Assembly: GCA_934436245.1 (NCBI GenBank)
Contig: CAKSAM010000012.1
Location: 8,989 to 72,988 of the forward strand
Reading direction: 5' to 3'
Length of the DNA stretch: 64,000 nucleotides
Source: an uncultured Acetatifactor sp.
Lineage (GTDB): Bacteria; Bacillota; Clostridia; Lachnospirales; Lachnospiraceae
Numbering within the stretch: the stretch's first letter is position 1; each line of letters starts with the position of its first letter. Below the pieces are notes generated by a model that saw nothing but the letters and a program-made list of their open reading frames with translations, ran no database searches and had not been told where the DNA came from. Both the position numbers and the translations under genes were made by a program. Of this stretch, positions 1-9,724 are shown piece by piece.

Positions 1-930
1 AAGATGCTTCCTGCGGATACACTGGAAGTATTGGTCAATATCATGACGGAGGTTCAGCGTGAGCGCTTTGAAGAACGGGGAGAATATGATATGTCTTTCT
101 CCATTCCCAACTGCGGCCGGTACCGTGTGAATGCTTATAGGCAGAGAGGCTCCGTGGCACTGGCATTCCGACTGGTGGGAACTGTGGTGCCCTCTCCGGA
201 GGAACTGGGGGTTCCGGAATCTGTCATAGATCTGTACCAGAGAAAACGTGGTCTGGTATTGGTTACCGGACCTACCGGCAGCGGTAAATCCACCACACTG
301 GCGGCAATCATAGACAAGATCAATAACAACAGAGATGCCCATGTGATCACTCTGGAAGATCCCATTGAGTATCTGCATCAGCATAAAATGTCCATGGTCA
401 ATCAGAGGGAGATCGGCATTGACTCCAATAATTATGCCAATGCCCTGAGGGCTGCCCTCAGAGAAGATCCGGATGTCATTCTGGTAGGCGAGATGAGAGA
501 CTTCGAGACCATCAGCGTTGCCATCACGGCAGCAGAGACGGGACATCTGGTGCTGTCCACACTGCATACCATCGGCGCAGCCAGTACCGTAGACCGTGTC
601 ATTGACGTCTTCCCGCCGCATCAGCAGCAACAGATCCGAGTCCAGCTCTCCAATACGCTGGAGGCGGTAATCTCCCAGCAGCTGATTCCTACAGCAGATG
701 GCAGACATCGTGTGGCTGCTTTTGAGGTCATGCATGCCAACCATGCTGTGCGTAACCTGATCCGTGAAGGAAAATCCCATCAGCTGGCCAGTGTCATGCA
801 GACGAACCGGAAGCTGGGAATGATCACAATGGATGAGGCGATTGTCCAGCTGTATTTTGAAGGCAAGATCGACAGGGAACATGCGATCCAGTTTGCACAG
901 GACCCTGACAGCATGGAAAACAAGATCTGA
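1..930 (+). CDS. pilT: PilT-like type IV pilus retraction ATPase (5' end cut by window)
   Basis: Hexameric secretion ATPase that powers retraction of type IV pili at the inner face of the membrane. The frame is open to base 1, so the N-terminus is outside the window; numbering from the first Met, about 308 residues remain of a family of about 350. Visible motifs in order: Walker A GPTGSGKST (about 89-97), Asp box ITLEDPIEY (about 115-123), Walker B VILVGEMRD (about 158-166), His box LVLSTLHT (about 182-189), and the C-terminal AIRNLIREGK-like segment (here VRNLIREGK, about 249-257), typical of PilT rather than PilB. The neighbours comM and dprA fit a DNA-uptake role. A PilB-type extension ATPase is less likely because no zinc-binding tetracysteine is present. 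Confidence 0.88.
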   Translation, partial: KMLPADTLEVLVNIMTEVQRERFEERGEYDMSFSIPNCGRYRVNAYRQRGSVALAFRLVGTVVPSPEELGVPESVIDLYQRKRGLVLVTGPTGSGKSTTLAAIIDKINNNRDAHVITLEDPIEYLHQHKMSMVNQREIGIDSNNYANALRAALREDPDVILVGEMRDFETISVAITAAETGHLVLSTLHTIGAASTVDRVIDVFPPHQQQQIRVQLSNTLEAVISQQLIPTADGRHRVAAFEVMHANHAVRNLIREGKSHQLASVMQTNRKLGMITMDEAIVQLYFEGKIDREHAIQFAQDPDSMENKI

Positions 931-956
931 TCAATACATGATGAATGATGAAAACG

Positions 957-983
957 GCGGCTTGTGGGCTGTCTATAAGCCGC
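957..983 (+). terminator. weak stem-loop after pilT
   Basis: GCGGCTT (957-963) can pair with AAGCCGC (977-983). No T-tract follows, so it may be a weak terminator or an mRNA 3' stabiliser. Confidence 0.3.
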
Positions 984-1026
984 TGTAAAAATTATAGAAA
1001 CAATTCTTTCAAAATTTCTGATATTA

Positions 1027-1041
1027 AATTCTGAGAAAATT
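1027..1041 (+). promoter_or_regulatory. candidate CodY-binding box upstream of comM
   Basis: AATTCTGAGAAAATT matches the published CodY consensus AATTTTCWGAAAATT at 13 of 15 positions. It lies 73 bases before the comM start, and codY itself is encoded in this window. Binding is inferred. Confidence 0.45.
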
Positions 1042-1113
1042 CAGGCAGTTTCATTTTTTCATGATAATTTCCAAGTTATGAAACAGGAAAAACATTTATA
1101 AAGGAGGTATTTT

Positions 1114-2658
1114 ATGTTTACTACAGTTTATTCGGCTGCGGTTTATGGACTGCAGGCGTATCTGGTCCGTGTAGAGGTGGATCTGGCAGGAGGACTGCCG
1201 ACGTTTTTACTGGTGGGATCACTGGGGAGCGAAGTGAAAGAGTCCAGGGAGCGGGTATGTGTTGCCATGAAAAATTCCGGATTTCAGATTCCACCGGCTC
1301 ATATTACAGTGAATCTGGCACCGGCAGACCGCCGTAAGGACGGTACGGCCTTTGACCTGCCGATAGCAGTGGGGCTTTTCAGAAATATGGAGCTGGTGTC
1401 GGAGGAGACATTGCAGGATACATTGTTCTTGGGAGAACTGGGGCTAAACGGTGAGATCAAAAAGGTAAAGGGTGTCCTTCCCATTGTACAGGAAGCTGCA
1501 AAAAGCGGCATCCGGAGAGTGGTGGTGCCGGGAGAAAATGCCATGGAGGCTGCCGTAATCCCGGGGATTACGGTCTGGGGAGTGAATAGTCTGACGGATC
1601 TGTTGAATGCACTTATCCATCCGGAGGAAGAGAATGAAAAAATCTATCAGCCGAGGATCCGGGCAGAAGATCTGCTGCAGAAAGGAAAAATCTCAGGTTC
1701 CGGTGATTTCCGGGAGGTGGCAGGGCAGGAAGCAGCCAAACGGGGCGCAATGATCGCAGCAGCAGGATTCCACAATCTTTTGATGATAGGGCCGCCGGGG
1801 GTGGGAAAGTCCATGATCGCCGGGCGGATTCCCGGTATTCTGCCGCCGTTGACACTGGAAGAAAGTCTGGAAGTGACTGGAATTTTCAGCGTTGCAGGGC
1901 TTTTGCCCCAGGGACAGCCATTGATCACTCGACGTCCTTTTTATGCACCGCATCATACGGTGACACAGGCGGCACTGATCGGCGGTGGAAACGGCATTCC
2001 GAGACCGGGGATGGTATCGCTGGCGCACCGTGGTGTATTATTTCTGGATGAACTGCCGGAATTTCAAAAGACAGTGCTGGACAGTATGAGGCAGCCCATG
2101 GAGGAACATAAGGTACAGATCGCAAGAAGCGCCGGTATGGTCACATATCCTTCGGACTTTATCTTAGTGGCAGCCATGAATCCCTGTCCCTGCGGATATT
2201 ATCCGGATCGGAATAAATGCCGCTGTACCCAGCCACAGATTGAGAGATATCTGGGGAAAATATCCGGCCCGATCTTAGACCGGATCGATCTGTGTGTAGA
2301 ACTGCATCCGGTGGATATTCTGCATCTGCAGAAAACAAAGGGAGAAAAAAGCAGTGAAGACATGAGACGGCAGATCATGCGTGCGAGAAACCGGCAGGCA
2401 GAGCGTTTCGCAGGAAGCGATTGCCGCTTCAACGGGAATATCAGATCGTCCAGAGTGGAAACTTATTGTCCGCTGGGAGAGGAAGAACGGAAGGTTATGG
2501 AACAGCTGTACCGTACCTTACAACTTAGTGCCAGAGCTTATCACCGGATTCTTAAGACGGCCCGCACCATAGCGGATCTGGAGGAACAGGAGGACATCAG
2601 CGGAGATCATCTGCTGGAGGCGGCATGTTACCGCCCCTCGGAGACTTACTGGAATTAA
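1114..2658 (+). CDS. comM: ComM/YifB-family AAA+ ATPase (Mg-chelatase-like)
   Basis: AAA+ helicase-like ATPase; in Proteobacteria ComM drives branch migration during natural transformation, and most bacteria carry an orthologue named YifB. The 514-residue length is standard. The N-terminal ~200 residues form the Lon-protease-like S5 fold (LVGSLGSEVKESRERV region), followed by Walker A GPPGVGKS at 226-233, Walker B LFLDELPEF near 308-316, a cysteine-rich NPCPCGYYPD loop near 355 and the C-terminal domain with SARAYHRILKTARTIADLE. AAAGGAGG seven to eight bases before the ATG supports the start. It sits directly upstream of dprA, the usual pairing for recombination of incoming DNA, and has a CodY-like box in its leader. 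Confidence 0.93.
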   Translation: MFTTVYSAAVYGLQAYLVRVEVDLAGGLPTFLLVGSLGSEVKESRERVCVAMKNSGFQIPPAHITVNLAPADRRKDGTAFDLPIAVGLFRNMELVSEETLQDTLFLGELGLNGEIKKVKGVLPIVQEAAKSGIRRVVVPGENAMEAAVIPGITVWGVNSLTDLLNALIHPEEENEKIYQPRIRAEDLLQKGKISGSGDFREVAGQEAAKRGAMIAAAGFHNLLMIGPPGVGKSMIAGRIPGILPPLTLEESLEVTGIFSVAGLLPQGQPLITRRPFYAPHHTVTQAALIGGGNGIPRPGMVSLAHRGVLFLDELPEFQKTVLDSMRQPMEEHKVQIARSAGMVTYPSDFILVAAMNPCPCGYYPDRNKCRCTQPQIERYLGKISGPILDRIDLCVELHPVDILHLQKTKGEKSSEDMRRQIMRARNRQAERFAGSDCRFNGNIRSSRVETYCPLGEEERKVMEQLYRTLQLSARAYHRILKTARTIADLEEQEDISGDHLLEAACYRPSETYWN

Positions 2659-2746
2659 TCTGGCCCGGAAAATCTGTCTGCAGATAATGGGCTGTGGAAT
2701 GACAGATGTATGGATACTTATAGATATAGAAAGGCGAAGGTATTTT

Positions 2747-3910
2747 ATGACAGAGGCAGAGAGAAGGTATGCTTATTTTCTGTGCAGTATTCCAACGATC
2801 GGAGGTGTACGGGCCGGACAGCTCCTTGCACGGTTCGGGACACCCCGGGCGGTTTATGAAGCAGAGACCGGGGACTGGCGCAAGTGCGTAAGTAATTCTG
2901 TGGCAGAAGCTATGGAACGGCAGAAGAAAAGCGGAGAATGGGAGTGGGAATACGAACGGTTGGCGGAAAAACGGATTCAATTTATTTTGCGGGAGGAAGA
3001 TGGATTTCCACGAAAATTATCTGAGATTCCGGATCCGCCCTACGGTATTTTTTATCGGGGAAGGATGCCGGAGGAGACACAGCCTGCGGTGGCGGTCATC
3101 GGCGCCAGAGAGTGCTCAGAATACGGAAGATATGTGGCGGAGGAGCTTGGACAGTATCTGGGAAGGGCAGGGATTCAGGTCATCAGCGGCATGGCCAGGG
3201 GAATCGACGGAATCAGCCAGCAGGCAGCCTTATCTGTGGGAGGTACTTCCTATGGCGTCTTGGGATGCGGCGTGGATATCTGCTATCCCACACAGAATCG
3301 CAGACTTTATGAAGAATTGCTGCAGAAGGGAGGTCTGCTCTCCACCTATGCACCGGGGACAAAGCCACTGCCGCAGTATTTTCCACCAAGGAACCGTATT
3401 GTCAGCGGACTGTCTGATGCCCTGATCGTCATTGAGGCCAGACAGAAAAGTGGGACGCTGATCACGGTGGATATGGCGCTGGAACAGGGCAGGGATGTGT
3501 ATGTGGTGCCGGGCAGGATCACAGACAGACTCAGTGACGGATGCAACCGGCTGCTGCCCCAGGGCGCAGGTGTGTTTTTATCCCCGGAGAGCTTTGCGGA
3601 GGAATTCCTGGGGGCGTGGAGAGAAAAACAGGGGATTTCTTCGACAGACTCCGGAGAAGAAAAAACGCAAAGAGGCAAAAAGAGGAAAAAGGAAAACAAA
3701 CCGGACGGGAAGCTTTTGAAGGAACCGTTAGACAAAATTTTGGGAATTTTAGAGCCGGTGTCCAAGACCTCAGAGACAATTCTGCGGGAATTATGGGAAA
3801 AGGGAGAACTTTTAGATATTGCCGCACTGCACAGGGCATTGATGGAGCTGGAACTTCTGGGTTATGCCCACCAGAGCAGCCCTGGATACTTCAGCATTTC
3901 CGGGAATTGA
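2747..3910 (+). CDS. dprA: DNA-processing protein DprA
   Basis: Binds incoming single-stranded DNA and loads RecA during transformation. The Rossmann-like core is clear: VAVIGARECSEYGRYVA, GMARGIDGISQQAAL, GVLGCGVDICYP, FPPRNRIVSGLSDALIVIEA and SGTLITVDMALEQGRDVYVVPG. A Lys/Glu-rich linker (coded near 3650-3710) leads to a C-terminal winged-helix-like domain. An in-frame ATG lies 60 bases upstream at 2687, but 2747 has the better ribosome site (GGCGAAGG) and starts MTEAERRYAYFLCSIP, matching the family N-terminus. Product 387 residues. The gene follows comM by 88 bases and is probably cotranscribed with it. Confidence 0.93.
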   Translation: MTEAERRYAYFLCSIPTIGGVRAGQLLARFGTPRAVYEAETGDWRKCVSNSVAEAMERQKKSGEWEWEYERLAEKRIQFILREEDGFPRKLSEIPDPPYGIFYRGRMPEETQPAVAVIGARECSEYGRYVAEELGQYLGRAGIQVISGMARGIDGISQQAALSVGGTSYGVLGCGVDICYPTQNRRLYEELLQKGGLLSTYAPGTKPLPQYFPPRNRIVSGLSDALIVIEARQKSGTLITVDMALEQGRDVYVVPGRITDRLSDGCNRLLPQGAGVFLSPESFAEEFLGAWREKQGISSTDSGEEKTQRGKKRKKENKPDGKLLKEPLDKILGILEPVSKTSETILRELWEKGELLDIAALHRALMELELLGYAHQSSPGYFSISGN

Positions 3911-3975
3911 CCGGATTTTTGGAGCTTCATCTGCGATAGCACCGGAGCCTGTGTCAGGGACGTTGGAAAAGCGAA

Positions 3976-4005
3976 TTGACAAGGCTTTCGGAAAAGGGGT
4001 ATAGT
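3976..4005 (+). promoter_or_regulatory. sigma-A promoter for ispG-polC
   Basis: A perfect -35 TTGACA (3976-3981), an 18-base spacer and -10 TATAGT (4000-4005), 40 bases before the ispG start. It separates ispG-polC transcription from dprA. Confidence 0.75.
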
Positions 4006-4045
4006 TATAGTCATATATGAGAGACGAGAAAGGTCAGGTGTCCCT

Positions 4046-5113
4046 ATGAATGATAAAGATACTTACAGAATGCATACCAAAGTGATACAGATCGGCGACC
4101 GGAAGATCGGCGGGGGAAATCCTATCGCCATCCAGTCCATGACTAATACCAGGACGGAAGATGTAAAGGCTACGGTGGAGCAGATCCTGCGTCTGGAAAA
4201 GGCAGGCTGCGAGATCATCCGGTGTACCGTTCCTACGCTGGAAGCAGCAGCAGCTATCCGGGAGATCAAGAAGCAGATCCATATTCCGCTGGTGGCGGAT
4301 ATTCACTTCGATTACCGTATGGCTCTGGCTGCTATTGAGAACGGTGCGGATAAGATCCGTATCAATCCCGGCAATATCGGCAGCGTAGAACGTGTAAAAG
4401 CTGTGGTGGATGCTGCGAAAGAGAGAAATATCCCCATACGTGTGGGGGTAAACAGCGGCTCTTTGGAGAAGCCTTTAGTGGAGAAATACGGTGGCGTGAC
4501 AGCGGAAGGTATCGTGGAGAGTGCGCTGGATAAGGTGCACATGATCGAAGACTTAGGATATGACAATCTGGTCATCAGCATTAAGTCTTCGGATGTGCTG
4601 ATGTGTGTGAAGGCCCATGAATTGCTGGTGGGTCGCACCGTGTATCCGCTGCACGTAGGCATTACCGAATCCGGTACGGTGAACAGCGGCAATATCAAAT
4701 CTGCCATTGGACTGTCCCTGATCTTAAGCCAGGGTATCGGTGATACCATTCGTGTATCTCTGACGGGGGATCCGGTGGAGGAGATCAAGTCGGCAAAACT
4801 GATCCTTCGTACCCTGGGACTGAGGAAGGGCGGTATTGAGGTCGTATCCTGTCCCACCTGCGGCAGAACCCAGATCAATCTCATTGATCTGGCAACAAAA
4901 GTTGAAAAACTGGTGGAAGATTATCCATTGGATATTAAAGTGGCAGTGATGGGCTGCGTGGTGAACGGTCCAGGAGAAGCGAAGGAAGCGGATCTGGGCG
5001 TGGCAGGCGGTATTGGCGAGGGCCTGCTGATCAAACACGGCGAAATCATTAAAAAGATTCCGGAAGATCAGCTGTTACCTGCCCTGAAAGAGGAATTGGA
5101 TCATTGGAGTTGA
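4046..5113 (+). CDS. ispG: 4-hydroxy-3-methylbut-2-enyl diphosphate synthase (flavodoxin)
   Basis: Fe-S enzyme of the MEP isoprenoid pathway that reductively converts ME-2,4-cyclodiphosphate to HMBPP in the cytosol. The 355-residue length is the compact bacterial form. The N-terminal TIM-barrel region holds IQSMTNTRTEDV and VADIHFDYRMAL. The three [4Fe-4S] cysteine ligands are visible as SCPTCGR (Cys269, Cys272) and GCVVNGPGEA (Cys304). The ATG at 4046 follows AGGTG at a usual spacing. A good promoter lies immediately upstream and polC starts 9 bases after the stop. In many Clostridia ispG follows dxr and rseP; here it follows dprA instead. Confidence 0.97.
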   Translation: MNDKDTYRMHTKVIQIGDRKIGGGNPIAIQSMTNTRTEDVKATVEQILRLEKAGCEIIRCTVPTLEAAAAIREIKKQIHIPLVADIHFDYRMALAAIENGADKIRINPGNIGSVERVKAVVDAAKERNIPIRVGVNSGSLEKPLVEKYGGVTAEGIVESALDKVHMIEDLGYDNLVISIKSSDVLMCVKAHELLVGRTVYPLHVGITESGTVNSGNIKSAIGLSLILSQGIGDTIRVSLTGDPVEEIKSAKLILRTLGLRKGGIEVVSCPTCGRTQINLIDLATKVEKLVEDYPLDIKVAVMGCVVNGPGEAKEADLGVAGGIGEGLLIKHGEIIKKIPEDQLLPALKEELDHWS

Positions 5114-5122
5114 ATGAAATAG

Positions 5123-8100
5123 ATGAGTAAACCTTTTTTTGAAGTATTTCCGGCATTACAGTTAAATGCAGATATTCGTGACCTGATGGGTCAGACAGAA
5201 GTGGAGAGAGTCTCGGCGACAAAACGCAGAGACTTTCTTCGGGTGTACTTAAAAAGTACCCGTCTGATCCAGAAGGAAGCCATATGGACCACAGAACAGG
5301 AAATCAAAAAACAGTTGTTTCCGAATGCCAATCTGACGGTGAAAATATATGAAAAATTTGAGCTGTCCTCCCAGTACAATCCGGAGAAATTGATGGACAT
5401 CTATAAGGAAAGTATTCTGGAGGAATTCCGGGAATACAGTCATATTCAGTATAATGCTCTGAAAACGGCGAAAATGGAGTATCCTTCAGAAAATGAACTG
5501 TTACTGACTATGGAGGACACGGTGCTGAACCGGAGCATGGAGGGAGAAATCCTGCAGATCCTTGAGAAAATCCTTGTGGAACGCTGTGGATTTTCCCTAA
5601 AGATCCATGCTGATTATGTGGAAAAGGAAACCGGACGCTTTCAGGAGGAAGAAGAACTGAAAATACGCCAGCAGGTGGATGCTATCTATAGTCGTGTCAA
5701 GGGCCGCAAAGGAAACGACAACGAGAATGCAGCACCTGAGGCACAGGAGAACGGTGCAGCTTTGACGGAGGGACAGAAGCAGGCTGCGGAGACTTCGGAA
5801 AAGCCAAAGACGGAGACTGCCGGTGGCACCACCAGAAGCTTCCAGGGCGGCTCCCGTGGAGAATTCAAACGTGGAGACTTTAAGAAGGGGGAATTCCGCA
5901 AGGGTGGAAGCTTTGAAAAGGGTGCCCTGAAGCGATCGGACAATCCGGATGTGATCTATGGCCGAGATTTTGAAGATGAGGCCATGAAGATCGAAGAATT
6001 GATCGGTGAGATGGGAGAGGTGACCATCCGCGGCAAGGTCCTGTCGGTGGAGACCCGTGACATCAAAAATGAAAAGACCATTATTATATTCAATATGTCC
6101 GATTTCACCGATACCATGACCATCAAGATGTTCGTGCGCACTGAGCAGGTCAAGGAAGTGACCGGGGATATTAAGGCAGGTGCTTTCTTAAAAGTAAAGG
6201 GTATCTGCATGATGGATAAGTTCGATCATGAACTGGCTATCGGATCCATTGCCGGTATTAAGAAGATTCCTGATTTCACCAATACAAGAATGGATACCTC
6301 CGCCCGTAAGAGGGTGGAATTGCACTGTCATACGAAAATGAGTGATATGGACGGTGTTTCCGAGGCAAAGGATATCGTTAAGAGAGCTTATAAATGGGGA
6401 CACAGGGCCATTGCCATTACGGATCATGGTGTGGTACAGAGCTTTACCGATGCGAATCATGTATGGGATGATCTGTGGAAGGCGGAAAAGGGTAAGCGGA
6501 AGGAAGCAGGAGACGAGACCCCCGACAAACAGGATTTCTTTAAGATCATCTATGGCGTGGAGGCCTATCTGGTGGATGACCTGAAGGAAATTGTAACCAA
6601 TGACAAGGGACAGGGTCTGCACGAGGATTATGTGGTATTTGATATCGAGACCACAGGATTCTCCCCGGTGAACAACCGCATTATTGAAATCGGTGCGGTA
6701 AAGGTATCCGGGGGAGAAATTGTGGATCGTTTCTCCACCTTTGTCAATCCGGATGTGCCGATTCCTTTCGAAATTGAGAAGCTGACCAGCATCCGGGACG
6801 AGGACGTGATGGGTTCACCGATGATCGATGTGATCCTGCCACAGTTCTTGCAGTTTTGCGAGGGCTGTATCATGGTGGCACATAATGCCAGCTTTGATAT
6901 GAGCTTTATTATGGAGAACTGCAGGAGACTGGGATATCCGCAGGAGTTTACCTATGTGGATACCGTTGGCATTTCTCGTGTATTGTTGAAGAACCAGTCC
7001 AAACATACACTGGATGCAGTGGCGAAAACACTGGGGATATCTCTGGAGAATCATCACAGAGCCGTGGATGATGCGGAGTGCACCGCTCATATTTTTGTGA
7101 AATTTATCAAAATGCTGGAAGAGCAGGAAATCCATAATCTGACGGAAGTCAACGCTTTGGGAGCCACCAGTGTGGATGCGGTAAAGAAGATGCCATCCTA
7201 TCATGCCATCATTTTGGCCAAAAATGATCTGGGACGCATCAATCTCTACCGGCTGGTATCCCAGTCCCACCTGACGTATTTTAACAAACATCCCAGAATC
7301 CCCAAAAGTCTGGTGATGAAGTACAGAGAAGGACTGATTTTAGGAAGTGCCTGCGAGGCAGGAGAACTGTACCGGGCATTGTTAGACGGACAGTCGGATG
7401 CACAGATCGCCAGACTGGTAAAATTTTATGATTATCTGGAGATCCAGCCCTGCGGCAATAACAAGTTTATGATTGCATCGGAAAAGATCAGAACGGTGAA
7501 TTCCATTGAGGATATCCAGAACATCAACCGGAAGATCGTATCGCTGGGAGAACAGTTCCACAAGCCGGTAGTGGCTACCTGCGATGTACATTTTCTGGAT
7601 CCGGAGGACGAGGTTTACCGTCGCATCATCATGGCGGGACGAGGGTTTGATGATGCGGATGATCAGGCACCACTGTATTTACATACTACGGAAGAGATGC
7701 TGGAAGAGTTCTCTTACCTGGGTAGTGATAAAGCGGAAGAAATTGTCATTACCAACACCAATATGATCGCAGATATGATCGAGACCATTGCACCGGTGCG
7801 CCCGGATAAGTGTCCTCCGGTCATTCCGGACAGCGATAAGACCCTGACGGAGATCTGTTACAACAGAGCCCATGAGATCTACGGACCCGATCTGCCCAAG
7901 ATCGTAGAGGCCAGACTGGAGAAGGAACTGAATTCCATTATCAAGAACGGATTCGCTGTAATGTACATCATTGCGCAGAAGCTGGTATGGAAGTCGGTGG
8001 AGGATGGATACCTGGTAGGTTCCCGTGGATCCGTAGGAAGCTCCTTCGTAGCGACCATGGCGGGGATCACGGAGGTCAATCCCTTAAGTCCGCATTATTA

Positions 8101-9724
8101 TTGCAGCAAGTGTCATTATGTGGATTTTGACAGCGAGGAAGTAAAGTCCTATGCCGGTAAAGCGGGAATCGATATGCCGGACAAGGTATGTCCGGTGTGC
8201 GGAGAGAAGCTTCATAAGGACGGATTTGATATTCCTTTCGAGACCTTCCTGGGATTTAAAGGAGACAAGGAGCCGGATATCGATCTGAACTTCTCCGGTG
8301 AGTACCAGTCCAAGGCTCATAAATATACCGAGGTTATCTTCGGTGCAGGGCAGACCTTCCGTGCCGGAACCATTGCGACCCTGGCGGACAAGACTGCTTT
8401 CGGTTACGTGAAGAATTATTTTGAAGAACGTGGCATTCATAAGCGGACCAGCGAGATCGACCGTATCGCTTCGGGCTGCACCGGCGTCAGAAGAAGTACC
8501 GGTCAGCATCCCGGCGGAATTGTCGTGCTGCCGCTGGGACAGGATATCAACTCCTTTACTCCGGTACAGCATCCTGCCAACGATATGACCACGGATACCA
8601 TAACCACACACTTTGATTACCATTCCATCGATCACAATCTGCTGAAGCTGGATATTCTGGGACACGATGATCCTACCATGATCCGTATGCTGCAGGATCT
8701 GACGGGAAGAGACCCATTGACGATCCCTTTGGACGGGCAGGATGTCATGAGCCTGTTCCAGAACACGGATGCCCTGGGCATCACTCCGGAGCAGATCGGT
8801 GGAACGAAGCTGGGAGCACTTGGCATTCCGGAGTTCGGTACGGATTTCGCCATGCAGATGGTTATCGATGCCAAGCCAAAGGCGTTTTCGGATCTGGTGC
8901 GTATCTCCGGACTATCCCACGGTACCAACGTATGGCTGGGGAATGCACAGGATCTGATCATGAGCGGTGTGGCAACGATTTCTACGGCCATCTGTACCCG
9001 TGACGATATCATGCTGTATCTGATCCAGATGGGGGTGGAATCAGAGAAATCCTTCAAAATCATGGAAGCAGTACGTAAGGGAATGGTGGCCAAGGGGAAA
9101 TGCGCCATGTGGGAAGAGTGGAAGGAAGATATGCTGGCACATAATGTACCCCAGTGGTATATTGAATCCTGTCAGAAGATCGAGTACATGTTCCCGAAAG
9201 CCCATGCGGCGGCGTACGTCATGATGGCATGGCGTATCGCATATTGTAAGATTCATTATCCGTTAGCTTATTACGGAGCGTTTTTCAGTATCCGTGCCAA
9301 GGCATTTTCTTATGAGATCATGTGTCAGGGACAGAAGCATCTCGAAAGTATTATGGCGGATTACAAGAAACGACAGGATACCTTATCTAATAAGGAAAAA
9401 GATGCCATGGGCGATATGCGTATCGTGCAGGAGATGTATGCGAGAGGCTTTGAATTCGAACCTATTGACATCTTCCGTGCCCAGTCCAGATCCTTCCAGA
9501 TCGTGGACGGGAAATTGATGCCTTCCTTAAACAGCATCGACGGACTTGGAGAGAAGGCAGCGGATGCTATTGTGGAAGCTGCCAAGGATGGTCCCTTCTT
9601 ATCAAAAGATGATTTCCGCCAGAGAACCAAAGTATCCAAGACCATCATTGATCTGATGGATTCCCTGGGCTTATTGGGAGATCTTCCGGAGTCGAACCAG
9701 ATCAGCATATTTGACCTGGTGTAA
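5123..9724 (+). CDS. polC: DNA polymerase III alpha subunit, PolC type
   Basis: Replicative polymerase of low-GC Gram-positives with built-in proofreading. Order of domains: N-terminal region; a low-complexity Gly/Lys/Glu/Phe insert (about 194-274); OB domain; PHP domain beginning VELHCHTKMSDMDG (about 395-410); DnaQ-like exonuclease starting VVFDIETTGFSP (about 503) with the HRAVDDAECTA motif; then the polymerase core, including a CSKC...CPVC zinc site (about 993-1035), PDIDLNFSGE and GCTGVRRSTGQHPGG. At 1533 residues it is somewhat longer than the roughly 1440 of Bacillus PolC, mostly through the insert. The start lies 9 bases after ispG with only a weak ribosome site, suggesting translational coupling. 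Confidence 0.97.
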   Translation: MSKPFFEVFPALQLNADIRDLMGQTEVERVSATKRRDFLRVYLKSTRLIQKEAIWTTEQEIKKQLFPNANLTVKIYEKFELSSQYNPEKLMDIYKESILEEFREYSHIQYNALKTAKMEYPSENELLLTMEDTVLNRSMEGEILQILEKILVERCGFSLKIHADYVEKETGRFQEEEELKIRQQVDAIYSRVKGRKGNDNENAAPEAQENGAALTEGQKQAAETSEKPKTETAGGTTRSFQGGSRGEFKRGDFKKGEFRKGGSFEKGALKRSDNPDVIYGRDFEDEAMKIEELIGEMGEVTIRGKVLSVETRDIKNEKTIIIFNMSDFTDTMTIKMFVRTEQVKEVTGDIKAGAFLKVKGICMMDKFDHELAIGSIAGIKKIPDFTNTRMDTSARKRVELHCHTKMSDMDGVSEAKDIVKRAYKWGHRAIAITDHGVVQSFTDANHVWDDLWKAEKGKRKEAGDETPDKQDFFKIIYGVEAYLVDDLKEIVTNDKGQGLHEDYVVFDIETTGFSPVNNRIIEIGAVKVSGGEIVDRFSTFVNPDVPIPFEIEKLTSIRDEDVMGSPMIDVILPQFLQFCEGCIMVAHNASFDMSFIMENCRRLGYPQEFTYVDTVGISRVLLKNQSKHTLDAVAKTLGISLENHHRAVDDAECTAHIFVKFIKMLEEQEIHNLTEVNALGATSVDAVKKMPSYHAIILAKNDLGRINLYRLVSQSHLTYFNKHPRIPKSLVMKYREGLILGSACEAGELYRALLDGQSDAQIARLVKFYDYLEIQPCGNNKFMIASEKIRTVNSIEDIQNINRKIVSLGEQFHKPVVATCDVHFLDPEDEVYRRIIMAGRGFDDADDQAPLYLHTTEEMLEEFSYLGSDKAEEIVITNTNMIADMIETIAPVRPDKCPPVIPDSDKTLTEICYNRAHEIYGPDLPKIVEARLEKELNSIIKNGFAVMYIIAQKLVWKSVEDGYLVGSRGSVGSSFVATMAGITEVNPLSPHYYCSKCHYVDFDSEEVKSYAGKAGIDMPDKVCPVCGEKLHKDGFDIPFETFLGFKGDKEPDIDLNFSGEYQSKAHKYTEVIFGAGQTFRAGTIATLADKTAFGYVKNYFEERGIHKRTSEIDRIASGCTGVRRSTGQHPGGIVVLPLGQDINSFTPVQHPANDMTTDTITTHFDYHSIDHNLLKLDILGHDDPTMIRMLQDLTGRDPLTIPLDGQDVMSLFQNTDALGITPEQIGGTKLGALGIPEFGTDFAMQMVIDAKPKAFSDLVRISGLSHGTNVWLGNAQDLIMSGVATISTAICTRDDIMLYLIQMGVESEKSFKIMEAVRKGMVAKGKCAMWEEWKEDMLAHNVPQWYIESCQKIEYMFPKAHAAAYVMMAWRIAYCKIHYPLAYYGAFFSIRAKAFSYEIMCQGQKHLESIMADYKKRQDTLSNKEKDAMGDMRIVQEMYARGFEFEPIDIFRAQSRSFQIVDGKLMPSLNSIDGLGEKAADAIVEAAKDGPFLSKDDFRQRTKVSKTIIDLMDSLGLLGDLPESNQISIFDLV

